Positions 51,783-61,784 are shown, counted from the stretch's first letter. The stretch is DNA of 64,000 nucleotides from Lentisphaerae bacterium GWF2_38_69 (GCA_001803205.1 MHBE01000011.1:1-64000); one strand, 5' to 3'. Notes: a model not told the origin generated them from the letters alone. Numbers and translations: made by a program.

Positions 51783-52595
51783 ATGAATATTGAATTTTCC
51801 AAGATGCATGGAGCAGGAAATGACTTTATCATTATTGATTATAGGAGTTTGCCAGGGAGATTGCCTGAGTCAGAAGCTATTTTAAAAATGTGCAACAGGG
51901 AAAGAGGGATAGGCGCTGACGGACTGATTGTACTTAGGTCTGAAAAAAACTCCGAATATGATTTTGAAATGTTCTTTTTCAATAATGACGGAAGCAGGGA
52001 GTCAATGTGCGGAAACGGTTTGAGATGCGCATCTCTTTATGCGCATAGGTACTTCGAACTGGATAAACAATTAAGTGCTAAAACTGATTCTGGCATACTC
52101 AGAACTCAAATCATCGACGAGCGCACTGTAAGGATTGAAATTCCATATCTGGAAGAATTTAAAAAAATTACAGTGGAGGGTATCGAACTGTATGCTGGCA
52201 GTACCGGAGTTCCGCATGCAGTGCTCTTTGTAGAAGACATTAAAAGTATAGATGTATTGAAGGAAGGCAGATATTTAAGATATCACAAGGTTTTTGGACA
52301 GAGAGGGACAAATGTAAATTTTGTTTCGAATTTCAAAGGTTTGGACTCAGTTTATGCTATTCGCACTTATGAAAAAGGAGTTGAAAATGAGACTCTTGCT
52401 TGCGGCACTGGAATATCGGCTTCGGCTATTTGTGCTGTTCTTTTTAAAAATGCAGGTAAAAAAGTAACTTTTATTACTAATAGTAAGGATGAGCTTACTG
52501 TCGAGCTGCCGGACAGAGCTGAAAAATTCGACAAGGTATTTCTTACCGGGCCTGCGATAGAGGTTTTTAAAGGTAGAACTATTTGCCAATTTTAG
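51783..52595 (+). CDS. dapF: DapF, diaminopimelate epimerase
   Basis: Converts LL- to meso-diaminopimelate for lysine and peptidoglycan. The N-terminal FSKMHGAGNDFIIIDYR, the first catalytic Cys in SRESMCGNGLRCASLYA, and the second in ETLACGTGISASAICAVL are clear. The ATG at 51783 lies 7 bases after a GAGGTG site. A GTG at 51774 in the same frame falls inside that site, so it is rejected. It has 270 residues. dapA follows 94 bases later, consistent with a lysine-pathway operon. Confidence 0.95.
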   Translation: MNIEFSKMHGAGNDFIIIDYRSLPGRLPESEAILKMCNRERGIGADGLIVLRSEKNSEYDFEMFFFNNDGSRESMCGNGLRCASLYAHRYFELDKQLSAKTDSGILRTQIIDERTVRIEIPYLEEFKKITVEGIELYAGSTGVPHAVLFVEDIKSIDVLKEGRYLRYHKVFGQRGTNVNFVSNFKGLDSVYAIRTYEKGVENETLACGTGISASAICAVLFKNAGKKVTFITNSKDELTVELPDRAEKFDKVFLTGPAIEVFKGRTICQF

Positions 52596-52689
52596 GCTTT
52601 AATCAGAATCTAGATTGATATTTTCAGAGCTTCTTTTAATCTTAACTATCTTTAAGAATTGTTTTTAACCCTGTAAAAGGAATCGGATT

Positions 52690-53556
52690 ATGGAATTCAA
52701 AGGTTTGTACACTGCAATTGTCACGCCTTTTAGCAAGAATGGGAAAGTGGATTTTGATAAACTTAAAGAATTAGTTGATTTCCAGATAGCCAATAGGATT
52801 GATGGTATAATTCCTGTCGGAACTACTGGCGAATCTCCTACTCTTCCGATAGAAGATCATATGAAAGTAATCAAGACAGTTATAGAAAGAGCGAACGGCC
52901 GTTGCCAGATTATAGCAGGTACTGGCGCTAACTGTACAGAGGAAGCAATTGAACAAACTAAGAAAGCTAAAAAAATGGGCGCTGATGCCACATTACAAGT
53001 CACTCCTTACTACAACAAACCGACTCAGGAAGGTCTTTACAGGCATTTTTCTTCAGTTGCAGAAATAGGCCTTCCGGTAGTTCTTTACAATGTTCCAGGT
53101 AGAACAGGTACAGCAATTGCGGTTGATACTGTCGCCAGGCTCAGTAAAAATAATAATATTCCTGCAATTAAAGAAGCCGGAGGAAGCGTTGACAGGGTCA
53201 GTGAAATTCTCTCTACCTGTAAAATAACAGTTTTAAGCGGGGACGATTCCCTTACTCTTCCTATGATGGCTCTTGGAGCAAAGGGTGTCATAAGCGTAGC
53301 TTCAAATTATATTCCAGGACACCTAAAAGACATGATAGAGGCTTTTTTTGCTGGAAACCTTGAGAAGGCAAAAGAGCTTCATTATAAGTATTATAAATTT
53401 ATGAGGGATATTTTTGTAGAAACTAATCCAATCCCAATCAAAGCAGCCATGGCGCGCAGGGGTATGATTGAAGAAGAGTACCGTTTGCCTCTTTGTCCAA
53501 TGTCCGAGAAAAACAAAAAACTCCTCTTTGAAACTATGGACTCGATTGGAATATAA
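52690..53556 (+). CDS. dapA: DapA, 4-hydroxy-tetrahydrodipicolinate synthase
   Basis: Condenses pyruvate with aspartate semialdehyde, the first step of diaminopimelate synthesis. LYTAIVTPFSKNGKVDFDKL opens a (beta/alpha)8 barrel, GIIPVGTTGESPTL is the substrate loop, VLYNVPGRTG contains the catalytic Tyr, and PAIKEAGGSVDRV holds the Schiff-base Lys. It has 288 residues, the normal length. It is followed by an 18-bp palindrome and a strong terminator. Confidence 0.95.
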   Translation: MEFKGLYTAIVTPFSKNGKVDFDKLKELVDFQIANRIDGIIPVGTTGESPTLPIEDHMKVIKTVIERANGRCQIIAGTGANCTEEAIEQTKKAKKMGADATLQVTPYYNKPTQEGLYRHFSSVAEIGLPVVLYNVPGRTGTAIAVDTVARLSKNNNIPAIKEAGGSVDRVSEILSTCKITVLSGDDSLTLPMMALGAKGVISVASNYIPGHLKDMIEAFFAGNLEKAKELHYKYYKFMRDIFVETNPIPIKAAMARRGMIEEEYRLPLCPMSEKNKKLLFETMDSIGI

Positions 53557-53566
53557 TCTTCTTTGG

Positions 53567-53584
53567 AATACTTCATGAAGTATT
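53567..53584 (+). promoter_or_regulatory. 18-bp perfect palindrome after dapA
   Basis: AATACTTCATGAAGTATT is a perfect palindrome without a spacer, 11 bases after the dapA stop and 22 bases before the terminator. It could be a binding site for a dimeric protein or a DNA cruciform. As RNA it would fold poorly because the loop is empty. Confidence 0.4.
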
Positions 53585-53605
53585 TCATGGAACCTGAATT
53601 TTCAT

Positions 53606-53650
53606 AATTCTCAATGCCTTATAATTTCAGGCATTGAGAATTTTATTTTT
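53606..53650 (+). terminator. Rho-independent terminator after dapA
   Basis: AATTCTCAATGCCT, nine-base loop, AGGCATTGAGAATT forms a 14-bp perfect stem followed by TTTATTTTT. It ends the dapF-dapA unit and separates it from ligA. Confidence 0.92.
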
Positions 53651-53671
53651 AAACCTCTGTTTTTGACAAGA

Positions 53672-55576
53672 ATGAATAATGAAGAAATAAAAAAAGTGAA
53701 TATACAGGAACTTGTTTTTGAGATAGAAAGGCACAATAGGCTTTATTGGAAAATAAATAAGCCGGAAATCTCTGATGAGGAATATGACGCGCTGATAGAA
53801 AAGTTGCGTGAGCTGGATCCTGAAAATCCTTTCCTCGAGGCTGTAGAATCTTCAGAGGTAGCCAGCCTGGGAAAAGTTGTTCTTAACAAACCAATGATTT
53901 CCCTCGACAAGACCTATTTCTTTAAAGAAGCTCCGAAAGGGAAAAAGAGTTTGCTTAAATGGGCTTCTGAAATCATTCGTTCTGAAGAAGAAATTTTCCT
54001 CATCCAACCAAAATACGATGGAATATCTGCTAGTTATTCAAATGGAATTCTTGCTACCAGAGGGCAGGGGACTGAAGATGAAAATGTCACAGACAAAATT
54101 CCTCTGATAGAATTAGAATCTAAAAAATACAAAGGTCCGCTTGATAGACCGGTTCGGGGCGAAATCATCATTCGCAATGATGACTTCAAAATCATTTATT
54201 CAAGAATCAAAAAAAGTGACGGTTCATGTTATAAAAATCCCAGAAATGCTGTAGCAGGCATTATGGGTTTAAAGGATATTCGCCAGATGCTGGCACAAAA
54301 GGCTAAACTTACTCTTATTGATTATGATATGATCTCATATTCCACTGCTTATAAAGAGATTGAACGCAAGTGGACTGAGCTGCTGAAAGAGATTGAATCA
54401 TTGCCTTATCCTATGGATGGAATAGTTATCAAGCTCGCAGATAAGAACTATAGCGAGTCATTAGGTGAAACAGCTCATCATCCGCGCGGGCAGATAGCTT
54501 TTAAATTCAGCGGTGTCAGAAAGAAGACAAAACTTATAGGAGTTGAATGGAGTTTCGGAAAGAACTGTCTGACTCCGGTTGCCAAAATAGAACCAGTTGA
54601 AATCGGAGGAGTTACAATCTGCAATGTCACTCTCCATAATCTTGCAAATGTTGAAGAGAAGGACATTCAAATCGGAGACATTGTTACTGTCGAGAGAGCA
54701 GGGGATGTAATACCTCATATTGTAGAATCGGAAGACGGAGAAGAAAGAAGAAACTGCATTATCTTTGACTGTCCTTCGTGCCATTCAAAGCTTTACAGAA
54801 ATGACAAGGAGCTTCAGTGTATTAATCCTAACTGTTTTGAAACCAATCTCCAGAGACTTCTGGCATCTATACGCAATATAGGAATAGAGGAACTCGGAGA
54901 GCCAACTGTCAGGAAGATGATGAATATTCTGAAAGTAAAAACTTTGGCTGATATTTTCAGACTGACTGTTCCTGATATTCTAAAACTTGAAGGATTCAAA
55001 GAGAAATCAGCTTCTAATCTTTTCAAATCAATTCAGGTAGCTAAAAAAACTACCGACTATAAACTTCTTGCTTCTTTGAATATTAATGGCATAGGCCAAA
55101 CTTCTGCTAAAGCGCTTTTAAACAAATATACTTTAGACGAATTGAAGTATCTTACTATTGAACAGCTACAGGAGATCAAACAGGTCGGCCCGACCCTATC
55201 TGTATCTATATATAATTTCTTTAAAGAAAAATCTGAAGTTTTAAATGAACTTGTTCAAATCCTTAACCTTTTACAGACAAAAGGCTCTTCAGAAACTTCT
55301 GAACAGAAAACAATTTGTTTTACAGGCGAAATGCCTGAGAAAAGATCTTATTATGAAAAGTTAGCAGAAGCGCAGGGATTCAAAGCTGTATCATCTGTTA
55401 CAAAACAGCTTTCGCTTCTTGTGACTTCTGACAAAGATTCTAACAGCTCAAAAACTCAAAAATCAAAGAGTCTTGGCATAGAAATCCTGTCTCTTGAAGA
55501 ATGGCTGGATTCCTTGAAAGAAAATAATGCAGACAAGGAAAATTTAGACAATGACGGACTCCTTCCGGGTTTTTAA
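53672..55576 (+). CDS. ligA: LigA, NAD-dependent DNA ligase
   Basis: Replicative DNA ligase. The N-terminal Ia/adenylation domain includes RHNRLYWKINKPEISDEEYD and the active-site QPKYDGISASYS (Lys of KXDG). The OB domain has VTVERAGDVIPHIVE. The zinc finger has the cysteines CPSC and CINPNC, and helix-hairpin-helix repeats follow (IRNIGIEELGEPTVRK, NINGIGQTSAKALL). The C-terminal BRCT domain is TICFTGEMPEKRSYYEKLAE. The ATG at 53672 gives 634 residues, slightly short of the usual 670. A TTG at 53663 is possible. The NAD-binding Ia domain and KXDG are both present. Confidence 0.95.
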   Translation: MNNEEIKKVNIQELVFEIERHNRLYWKINKPEISDEEYDALIEKLRELDPENPFLEAVESSEVASLGKVVLNKPMISLDKTYFFKEAPKGKKSLLKWASEIIRSEEEIFLIQPKYDGISASYSNGILATRGQGTEDENVTDKIPLIELESKKYKGPLDRPVRGEIIIRNDDFKIIYSRIKKSDGSCYKNPRNAVAGIMGLKDIRQMLAQKAKLTLIDYDMISYSTAYKEIERKWTELLKEIESLPYPMDGIVIKLADKNYSESLGETAHHPRGQIAFKFSGVRKKTKLIGVEWSFGKNCLTPVAKIEPVEIGGVTICNVTLHNLANVEEKDIQIGDIVTVERAGDVIPHIVESEDGEERRNCIIFDCPSCHSKLYRNDKELQCINPNCFETNLQRLLASIRNIGIEELGEPTVRKMMNILKVKTLADIFRLTVPDILKLEGFKEKSASNLFKSIQVAKKTTDYKLLASLNINGIGQTSAKALLNKYTLDELKYLTIEQLQEIKQVGPTLSVSIYNFFKEKSEVLNELVQILNLLQTKGSSETSEQKTICFTGEMPEKRSYYEKLAEAQGFKAVSSVTKQLSLLVTSDKDSNSSKTQKSKSLGIEILSLEEWLDSLKENNADKENLDNDGLLPGF

Positions 55577-55586
55577 TCAAAAATGT

Positions 55587-56252
55587 TCAGGTTACCGAAT
55601 CTACGAAATCGTAAACTACTTTGGCTGTCATTCCCCAGATGACGGCCTTTGGCGTTTTATAGACGATAACCTTATGGTCGTCTGAACTCCATGGTTTGAG
55701 GTAGCGGTCGGGCAGTCCTAATTCCTTTACAGGAAAGAGTGTGACAATATTTCCATTATCGTCTATGATTTCGGGTTTTGCTTCGAGCCTGAGTTTGTAT
55801 TCAGAAGGATGATTATTCTTGAAATAAGACAGAGGAAGAGTAAAGACAGACGCGACTTCTTTTTTGTCAATGCTGAGTTCATCCAGGGAATTGATTTTAA
55901 GCATACCTACGAAAGTGTAAACAAGCATTCCGATGTGATGTACTAGCGTGTGGTACTGGCCTAGAATTTTGATTTTAGTTTCATCAATGCCAAGCTCTTC
56001 TATTGTTTCCCTTAGGGCAGTATCTCTTTCTGTTTTATCTTTCAATTTGTCATATCTTCCGCCGGGAAAGCAAACTTCAGAGCCCTGTTTAATGCTTTCG
56101 CTTCTTATCTCAAAAAGAAGGTGAAAATCATTCCCTATTTTTACAAGCGGAATAAGAATGGAAGCATTTCTATAATGCTTGCTCCAGATTACGCCAGGTA
56201 TTTTTGGTATGGCTTTTCTAATGTTCGAAATGTTGATTTTTGAATCGTTCAT
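55587..56252 (-). CDS. NUDIX hydrolase, CoA-pyrophosphatase-like
   Basis: 221 residues. The NUDIX box reads GGRYDKLKDKTERDTALRET followed by IEELG, the complete G(5X)E(7X)REXXEEXG pattern. The preceding LLFEIRSESIKQGSEVCFPGG matches the CoA-pyrophosphatase subfamily, which cleaves CoA to phosphopantetheine and ADP. It converges with ligA, with an 11-base gap. The substrate is assigned from the subfamily motif. Confidence 0.88.
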   Translation of the reverse strand: MNDSKINISNIRKAIPKIPGVIWSKHYRNASILIPLVKIGNDFHLLFEIRSESIKQGSEVCFPGGRYDKLKDKTERDTALRETIEELGIDETKIKILGQYHTLVHHIGMLVYTFVGMLKINSLDELSIDKKEVASVFTLPLSYFKNNHPSEYKLRLEAKPEIIDDNGNIVTLFPVKELGLPDRYLKPWSSDDHKVIVYKTPKAVIWGMTAKVVYDFVDSVT

Positions 56253-56269
56253 AGGAAATATAGTTTAAA

Positions 56270-57328
56270 TTATTTGAAATTTTTAGTTACATATTCCACT
56301 CCTAAATCCGGTTGGTCAGTAAACATCCCGTCTATTTTAGCTTTCTTAAAAAGTAAGTCGCAAATGCTATTATATGTCAGGCCTTTGGGTAAAGAATCAT
56401 TACGCAGTGTATAAGGGTGGATTCTTAAACCTGCTTCATGAGCCCATTTGGCAACATTATTAAGTTTTAAGTCAGGATTTTTTCCGTAATTTGTAAAAAG
56501 CTGGCTTATAGATGGGCCTATGCCGTAGGCGTAAGAAGCGATTTCTTTCAATCCTTTTTTTGTTAGCATCTCATTATAGTCAATATCCCTGTCGTCAGCA
56601 GAATTATCTCCGATTAACTGTATAAGCCTGAGTTTAGAATGCAGGTCATATTTGATATATTTCAGAAGGAAAGGATCGAAACATTGTATGTAACAATTTG
56701 AATCAGCATTGTCATATCCGTATTTAGCTAGAATAGCCAATACTTTTCTGGCAAACTCTTTGCCATGGTCAGGATATATTTTAGGCTGCTTGAGTTCTAC
56801 ATACAATCCTTTATTTTTTTCAGTGCTTTTGTTTAGCCCTTGAATCAAAACTATTTCCTGTTCCAGAGTAGGGACTTTTAAATCAAGTTCATCTGTATAA
56901 GGGAATCTGTTGTTGAACACGACTTTGCCTTTTTCATCTGTTCTTTCATGGACAGAAAGTTGTTTTATTTCATCCAGAGTGAAGTCGATTATGTGATATC
57001 TTTCATCTTTTTCGGCTTTGTCCGGATATACTTTTTTTACATCTGTATTTGTATCCAGAAAAATATCATGCATCACGACTATCTGTGCGTCTTTGGTCAT
57101 GGAGACATCTTGTTCTATATAGTCTGCATTTTGGGCATAAGCCATCACTTTGGCCAAAAGTGTGTGTTCAGGCACATAACCGCTTGATCCGCGGTGCGCT
57201 ATTATTATTGGGGTATCGTTATTCTCAAGAGCAATTTCTTCTTTCTGTAATTGCTGCGTTGTAGTGCATCCTGCCGAGAAAATCAGTGCAAGAGCAACTG
57301 TAGATGCAAGAGCTAATACCTTTTTCAT
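56270..57328 (-). CDS. glpQ: Glycerophosphodiester phosphodiesterase, lipoprotein
   Basis: 352 residues with a lipobox at FSAGC, so probably lipid-anchored in the envelope. The GDPD barrel has IIIAHRGSSGYVPEHTL (HR...E) then ADYIEQDVSMTKDAQIVVMHD (EXD and H), the catalytic set of GlpQ. ELKQPKIYPDHGKEF and GMFTDQPDLGVEYV are further landmarks. It releases glycerol 3-phosphate from deacylated phospholipids. It lies 17 bases upstream of the NUDIX gene on the same strand. Confidence 0.9.
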   Translation of the reverse strand: MKKVLALASTVALALIFSAGCTTTQQLQKEEIALENNDTPIIIAHRGSSGYVPEHTLLAKVMAYAQNADYIEQDVSMTKDAQIVVMHDIFLDTNTDVKKVYPDKAEKDERYHIIDFTLDEIKQLSVHERTDEKGKVVFNNRFPYTDELDLKVPTLEQEIVLIQGLNKSTEKNKGLYVELKQPKIYPDHGKEFARKVLAILAKYGYDNADSNCYIQCFDPFLLKYIKYDLHSKLRLIQLIGDNSADDRDIDYNEMLTKKGLKEIASYAYGIGPSISQLFTNYGKNPDLKLNNVAKWAHEAGLRIHPYTLRNDSLPKGLTYNSICDLLFKKAKIDGMFTDQPDLGVEYVTKNFK

Positions 57329-57720
57329 TGTTTTTATCCCTTTTATGAATAATATTTTTTGATCTAATCAATCAATTCAATTCCTATGCTGTCTAGCAAG
57401 GCTATTGCTTCATAGCGTGAAACCCTGGCTTTTTTCTTATGTTATTGGAATAAATGTCAGTATCATCGATAATACAGTCATAGAACCTGAAACTAATGGG
57501 AGAGGAGAGCATTATCTTTGGGCATGAAGCTTTGCACCAATTTATACCTATTGCTGTCTTTAATGTTATACATATTTTTATGATCTTAGTTGATAAGTAA
57601 AAAGTATAACAAGAAATACGGGCAAAAACAAATGTTCAGCGTCTATTTTTCTTTCTGTGCCTTAGTGTTAGCGACTTCTTTCATAGACTTTTTACCACTT
57701 CATGTCTGCGTCGATCTTTT

Positions 57721-57861
57721 TTTGACAAGCTCTTAAATGAAGAAAGTCATCTTTCTTGGAGTTAGAACAATTTTTTGAAAGACTAACTTAAAGAAATCGA
57801 ATTGGATAAAGCCTCATTTGCTGATACAGATAATGAAGCTTTTCTCCAAGAGGGGGGGTAA
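57721..57861 (+). pseudogene. Decayed C-terminal gene fragment
   Basis: One frame reads FDKLLNEESHLSWS, stop, NNFLKD, stop, LKEIELDKASFADTDNEAFL, QEGG, TAA. Two internal stops within a protein-like composition indicate a remnant. No family is recognised. The rest of 57329-57876 has no gene. On the minus strand near 57364-57422 a short stretch reads ARVSRYEAIALLDSIGIELI, then D and stop, possibly another fragment. Confidence 0.35.
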
Positions 57862-57876
57862 TTAGATTTGACCTTT

Positions 57877-59481
57877 TTATTTTTGTTCCTGTTTAGGGGA
57901 GGCTAGTTCTACGATGGATTTGTCGCCTTTCTTCTGATTCCTGAAAGTCTTCAGGATTCGTTCTGCGTCACGGAAAGAGACATTAACAAATGAGTACTTG
58001 TCATATATTTCCACATCCCTTATAAATCTTTGGGGGACTGAGGATTTCTTTGCCAGATAGTTGATGAACAGTCTGATATTTGCAAAATCATGCTTTCCTT
58101 TGGCGATGAAGAGGCGGGTTTTACCCTCAGCTTCCAGAAGCCGTTCGGCTCTTGCCTGTTTGCCAAAAGGAGTTATCTCTGCGTAGTTGTCCTTATTTAG
58201 TTTCTTTCCGAAAGCAAAGTGTAAGACAGCAGAAAGGACTTCTTCTGGTTGGTTATTTTCAAGTAACGAGCGAGCCCATTCTTTATATTCAGCTGAGTCT
58301 TCTGCTTCCAGTTTATTTTTAATTCCGTCATTTATTCTTGAACGGCGAGCTTCGATGATGCTGTCAACATTCGGGATATCGCCCTTACGGATTTCGGCTT
58401 TTGTGATTTTTTTAATAAAATTAAGAGTTTTAAATTCGGAAGGCGTAATAAAAGTTATGGCTGTTCCCTGATTGCCTGCTCTGCCAGTTCTGCCAATTCT
58501 ATGAATATATGATTCTGGGTTCTGAGGTACGGAATAATTGATTACATGCGTGAGGTTTGAAACATCTATTCCGCGAGCAGCCACATCTGTTGCTATCAGG
58601 ACAGAGAGTCTCTGGTTTTTGAAACTGTGGAGTATTTTTTCTCTCTGCGCCTGGGAGATGTCTCCGTGCAGCCCGTCCACATTATAGCCTTTCTCCATCA
58701 TAGACGGAACTAGTTCATCCACATCTGACTTGGTTCTGCAGAAGACCAGACCGTAAAACTTCTTTTCCAGATCAATTATGCGGCAAAGAGCTTCTAATTT
58801 ATCTTCTCTACGCACTTCGAAATATATCTGATCTGTAAGATCTGTAGTCAAATTTGTCTCTGCTTTTATCTGATTGTAGTCGCCCATGTATTTTTCGGCT
58901 AACCTTCTAATTGGATCGGGAATTGTTGCCGAGAAAAGGAGTACCCTTTTTTCTTTGGGAGTATGATCCATTATAGTTTCGACATCTTCAATGAAACCCA
59001 TATTGAGCATTTCATCGGCCTCATCAAGGACAAAATACTTTATCTGATCAAGCTTCAGTGTTTTACGCCTGATGTGGTCTAATATTCTTCCTGGTGTGCC
59101 TACAACTATTGTGAGACCTTCTTTGAGCTTTTTGAATTGTACTGTTATTGATTGACCGCCATAAACAGCTCCTACTGTGAATCTGGAGTTTTCGCTGAGG
59201 AACGACTGTATCTCGTCGCATATCTGGACTACGAGCTCTCTTGTCGGAGCAAGGATCAGAGCTTGTATGCCATGTTGGTGAGAATCAATTTTCTCTAGTA
59301 TTGGGAGGGCAAAAGCAGCTGTTTTTCCAGTACCTGTCTGTGCCTGTGCCACAATGTCTTTGTCTTCTGTGAGAATCTTCGGAATGACAAGAGCCTGTAT
59401 CTCTGTAGGTTCTTCAAATCCCTTTACTGATAGTGAGTTAATGCTCTCTTCAGAGAGCCCGAGTTTTCTAAAATTTTCCAT
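57877..59481 (-). CDS. deaD: DEAD-box RNA helicase
   Basis: 534 residues. The Q motif is near KGFEEPTEIQALVIP, motif I is AQTGTGKTAAFALP, then PTRELVVQI, DEADEMLNMGF (motif II), FSATIP (III), and the second RecA domain has ARGIDVSNLTHVINYSVP and HRIGRTGRAGN (VI). The C-terminus has a DbpA-like RNA-binding domain (KTRLFIAKGKHDF, RFIRDVEIYDKYSFVNV). It probably unwinds rRNA or mRNA structure. The long-form DeaD/CsdA-DbpA type cannot be split further by eye. Confidence 0.93.
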   Translation of the reverse strand: MENFRKLGLSEESINSLSVKGFEEPTEIQALVIPKILTEDKDIVAQAQTGTGKTAAFALPILEKIDSHQHGIQALILAPTRELVVQICDEIQSFLSENSRFTVGAVYGGQSITVQFKKLKEGLTIVVGTPGRILDHIRRKTLKLDQIKYFVLDEADEMLNMGFIEDVETIMDHTPKEKRVLLFSATIPDPIRRLAEKYMGDYNQIKAETNLTTDLTDQIYFEVRREDKLEALCRIIDLEKKFYGLVFCRTKSDVDELVPSMMEKGYNVDGLHGDISQAQREKILHSFKNQRLSVLIATDVAARGIDVSNLTHVINYSVPQNPESYIHRIGRTGRAGNQGTAITFITPSEFKTLNFIKKITKAEIRKGDIPNVDSIIEARRSRINDGIKNKLEAEDSAEYKEWARSLLENNQPEEVLSAVLHFAFGKKLNKDNYAEITPFGKQARAERLLEAEGKTRLFIAKGKHDFANIRLFINYLAKKSSVPQRFIRDVEIYDKYSFVNVSFRDAERILKTFRNQKKGDKSIVELASPKQEQK

Positions 59482-59637
59482 AATTGCGCTTAAAGCAAAT
59501 ACCTCTTGGGTGTTGATAATTATTAATGGATTAAATTTGCAAAGCGCCGGAAGAAATAGTCGGTAATTCAGTCAGGTGTCTTGTCAAATAAACTTTATAA
59601 GATAGCCTGCCGAGTGGGAAGAAACAAGTTTTCTTTA

Positions 59638-61515
59638 TTATTCAGCGGTTGCAGACTTGATCTTTTCGAGTTCATCCCAGCGAGAGTAGAGAGTTCCAAG
59701 CACTTTTTTCTCTGAATCAATGTCTTTCTGGAGTTCCTGGATTCGACTGCCATATTTTTCAAAGAAATCAGGACTGGCAAAAATATTTTCAATAGAAGTT
59801 ATTTTTCCTTCAGAATCCATTATCCTGTCCTCAATGGACTCCAGTTCTTTTTCTTCCTTCCAAGTAAGTTTACGCAGAACCTGTTTCTGTGCTATTTTCT
59901 TCTCTGCAGTAGTTCTTTCGATTTTTGATTGAGTCGAACGATTCCGTTCATAATAGTAGTCATAGTTGCCGACATAATAATTCAGATTATTCCCTTCAAA
60001 CGCAAGAATGCTTGAGCACACGCGATTGAGAAAATATCTATCGTGACTGACGAGGATAACGCATCCTTTAAAGTCAATCAAAACCTCTTCTAGAATACGC
60101 AATGTTTGCAGATCCAGGTCATTTGTAGGTTCATCCAGTATAAGGAAGTTTCCGCCTTTTTTGAGGATTTTTGCGAGTATTAACCTTCCTTTTTCTCCTC
60201 CTGAAAGTTCAGAAACGCGAGTCTTTATTCTCGCATCTTCAAAGAGAAAGCGTTTCAGATATGTCCATATGGAAATTTTATGTTCTCCTAATCTGACAAA
60301 ATCATAACCTTCGCCTATTTCATCGTAAACAGTGTTTTCTTCACTAAGCTTTATTCTTTCCTGGTCGACATAGTTAAACTCAAGGTTAGATGCTCTGAAT
60401 ATTGCACCGGAAGAGGGGAGTAAATCACCTGTGAGGGTTTTGAGAAAAGTAGTTTTGCCTGAACCATTTTTTCCGATGAGTCCAATTTTAATTCCTGGAT
60501 TTATCAGGATATTAAAGTCTTTAAAGAGAGTCCTATTATCATAAGAAAATGAAAGGTTCGTGCATTCCAGAACCTTATCGCTCAATTGGCGTGGAGGAGG
60601 TATTATAAGTTCGATATCTGATTCTCTCTCGGGCGGAAGCTGTGATGCGGCCTGATTGAATCTATCGACCCGGCTGGCAGATTTGCAGGTTCTTGCTTTT
60701 GGCATCCGTCTTATCCAGTCGATTTCGCGTCTTATGAAACTTTTGCGTTTGTTTTCAAGCTTTTCTTCAATTTCTATTCTTTTGGCTTTCCCAATAAGGT
60801 AATCGGAATAGCATCCTTCATAGGAGTAGAAATTTCCATTGGAAAGCTCGACTATTTTTGTAGCTAGATTATCTAGAAAGTAGCGGTCATGCGTTACGAA
60901 TACGATTGTTCCCTTATATGAAGCGATATATTTTTCCAGCCATTCTACCGAGTCAGTATCAAGGTGATTTGTAGGTTCATCGAGTATCAGGAGGTCGGGC
61001 TCTCCGATAATTGCCTGGGCAAGAGCAGTACGCCTACGCTCCCCTCCAGACAAAGATGCTATGATTCGTTCATGATCCGGAGCATTTACAGCATGAAGAA
61101 CCCGTTCGATTTTATTTTCAAGATTCCAACCGTCCATAAGGTTGATTTGATTTTCAAGAATTTGAAACTCTCTTGAATCGTGGGAAATAGTTTCATATTT
61201 TTTTATAAGCTCAGTAATATTTGCAGCTCCTTCAAGGACGCTTTCATATACTGTTTTTTCTGGTATTAAGGAATTTTCCTGGGAGAGGTAAGATGATGTT
61301 AATTCTTTTTTCTTCATGACTATGCCTGAGTCAGGTTCTGCAAGGCCGGCAATTATTTTAAGAAAAGTTGATTTCCCGCATCCATTCCTTCCGACAAGTC
61401 CGATTTTTTCGCCTTCATGCACAGTAAGCGAGGAATTTTTCAAAACAATTTGGGTTCCAAAGGTTACCGAAATGTTTTCTGCACTGAAAATGACTGGTGC
61501 AATTTCTTGAGACAT
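59638..61515 (-). CDS. ABC-F family ATPase (Uup/Ettx-like)
   Basis: 625 residues with two ABC ATPase domains and no transmembrane helices. Domain 1 has GLVGRNGCGKSTFLKIIAG and SLSGGERRRTALAQAII, with LILDEPTNHLDTDSVEWLE. Domain 2 has GLIGKNGSGKTTFLKTLTG and ELSGGEKGRLILAKIL, with LILDEPTNDLDLQTLRIL. A basic linker sits between them (ENKRKSFIRREIDWIRRMPK), and a C-terminal coiled coil ends at LEKIKSATAE. ABC-F proteins act on ribosomes. This C-terminal coil fits the Uup group. Confidence 0.93.
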   Translation of the reverse strand: MSQEIAPVIFSAENISVTFGTQIVLKNSSLTVHEGEKIGLVGRNGCGKSTFLKIIAGLAEPDSGIVMKKKELTSSYLSQENSLIPEKTVYESVLEGAANITELIKKYETISHDSREFQILENQINLMDGWNLENKIERVLHAVNAPDHERIIASLSGGERRRTALAQAIIGEPDLLILDEPTNHLDTDSVEWLEKYIASYKGTIVFVTHDRYFLDNLATKIVELSNGNFYSYEGCYSDYLIGKAKRIEIEEKLENKRKSFIRREIDWIRRMPKARTCKSASRVDRFNQAASQLPPERESDIELIIPPPRQLSDKVLECTNLSFSYDNRTLFKDFNILINPGIKIGLIGKNGSGKTTFLKTLTGDLLPSSGAIFRASNLEFNYVDQERIKLSEENTVYDEIGEGYDFVRLGEHKISIWTYLKRFLFEDARIKTRVSELSGGEKGRLILAKILKKGGNFLILDEPTNDLDLQTLRILEEVLIDFKGCVILVSHDRYFLNRVCSSILAFEGNNLNYYVGNYDYYYERNRSTQSKIERTTAEKKIAQKQVLRKLTWKEEKELESIEDRIMDSEGKITSIENIFASPDFFEKYGSRIQELQKDIDSEKKVLGTLYSRWDELEKIKSATAE

Positions 61516-61756
61516 AACTAAAGTTTTTTAGATTTTAAATTTATGATTGGTGGAGATTTCTGTCAGTTTTGCCTATCCTTTTTCGTATTGAGTAATAATG
61601 CTTTTTTTAGAGGCATAATCAATATTTCTTTAAAATGACGGTTTAAGCTCCATTTTTTTTGTACCAATAGAATAAATCTTAATTCAGGATAAAGAAATGA
61701 AATTTAGAGAGATTGATGAGAAGAATATGTTTTCCGTATATTTTCCATAATCAATC

Positions 61757-61784
61757 TTGAGTAAGAAGGTTCGCTTCATATAAT
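61757..61784 (+). promoter_or_regulatory. Sigma-70-type promoter ahead of the small lipoprotein gene
   Basis: TTGAGT (61757-61762) and TATAAT (61779-61784) with 16-base spacing lie 39 bases before the gene. The gap 61516-61822 shows no other gene, except a 17-codon frame at 61697 that I do not accept. Confidence 0.5.

Noticed and set aside
61697-61750. 17-codon frame with an AGGATAAAG upstream
   Set aside because: It is too short, has no recognisable composition and is not conserved as far as I can judge. It is more likely chance within the promoter region of the lipoprotein gene.
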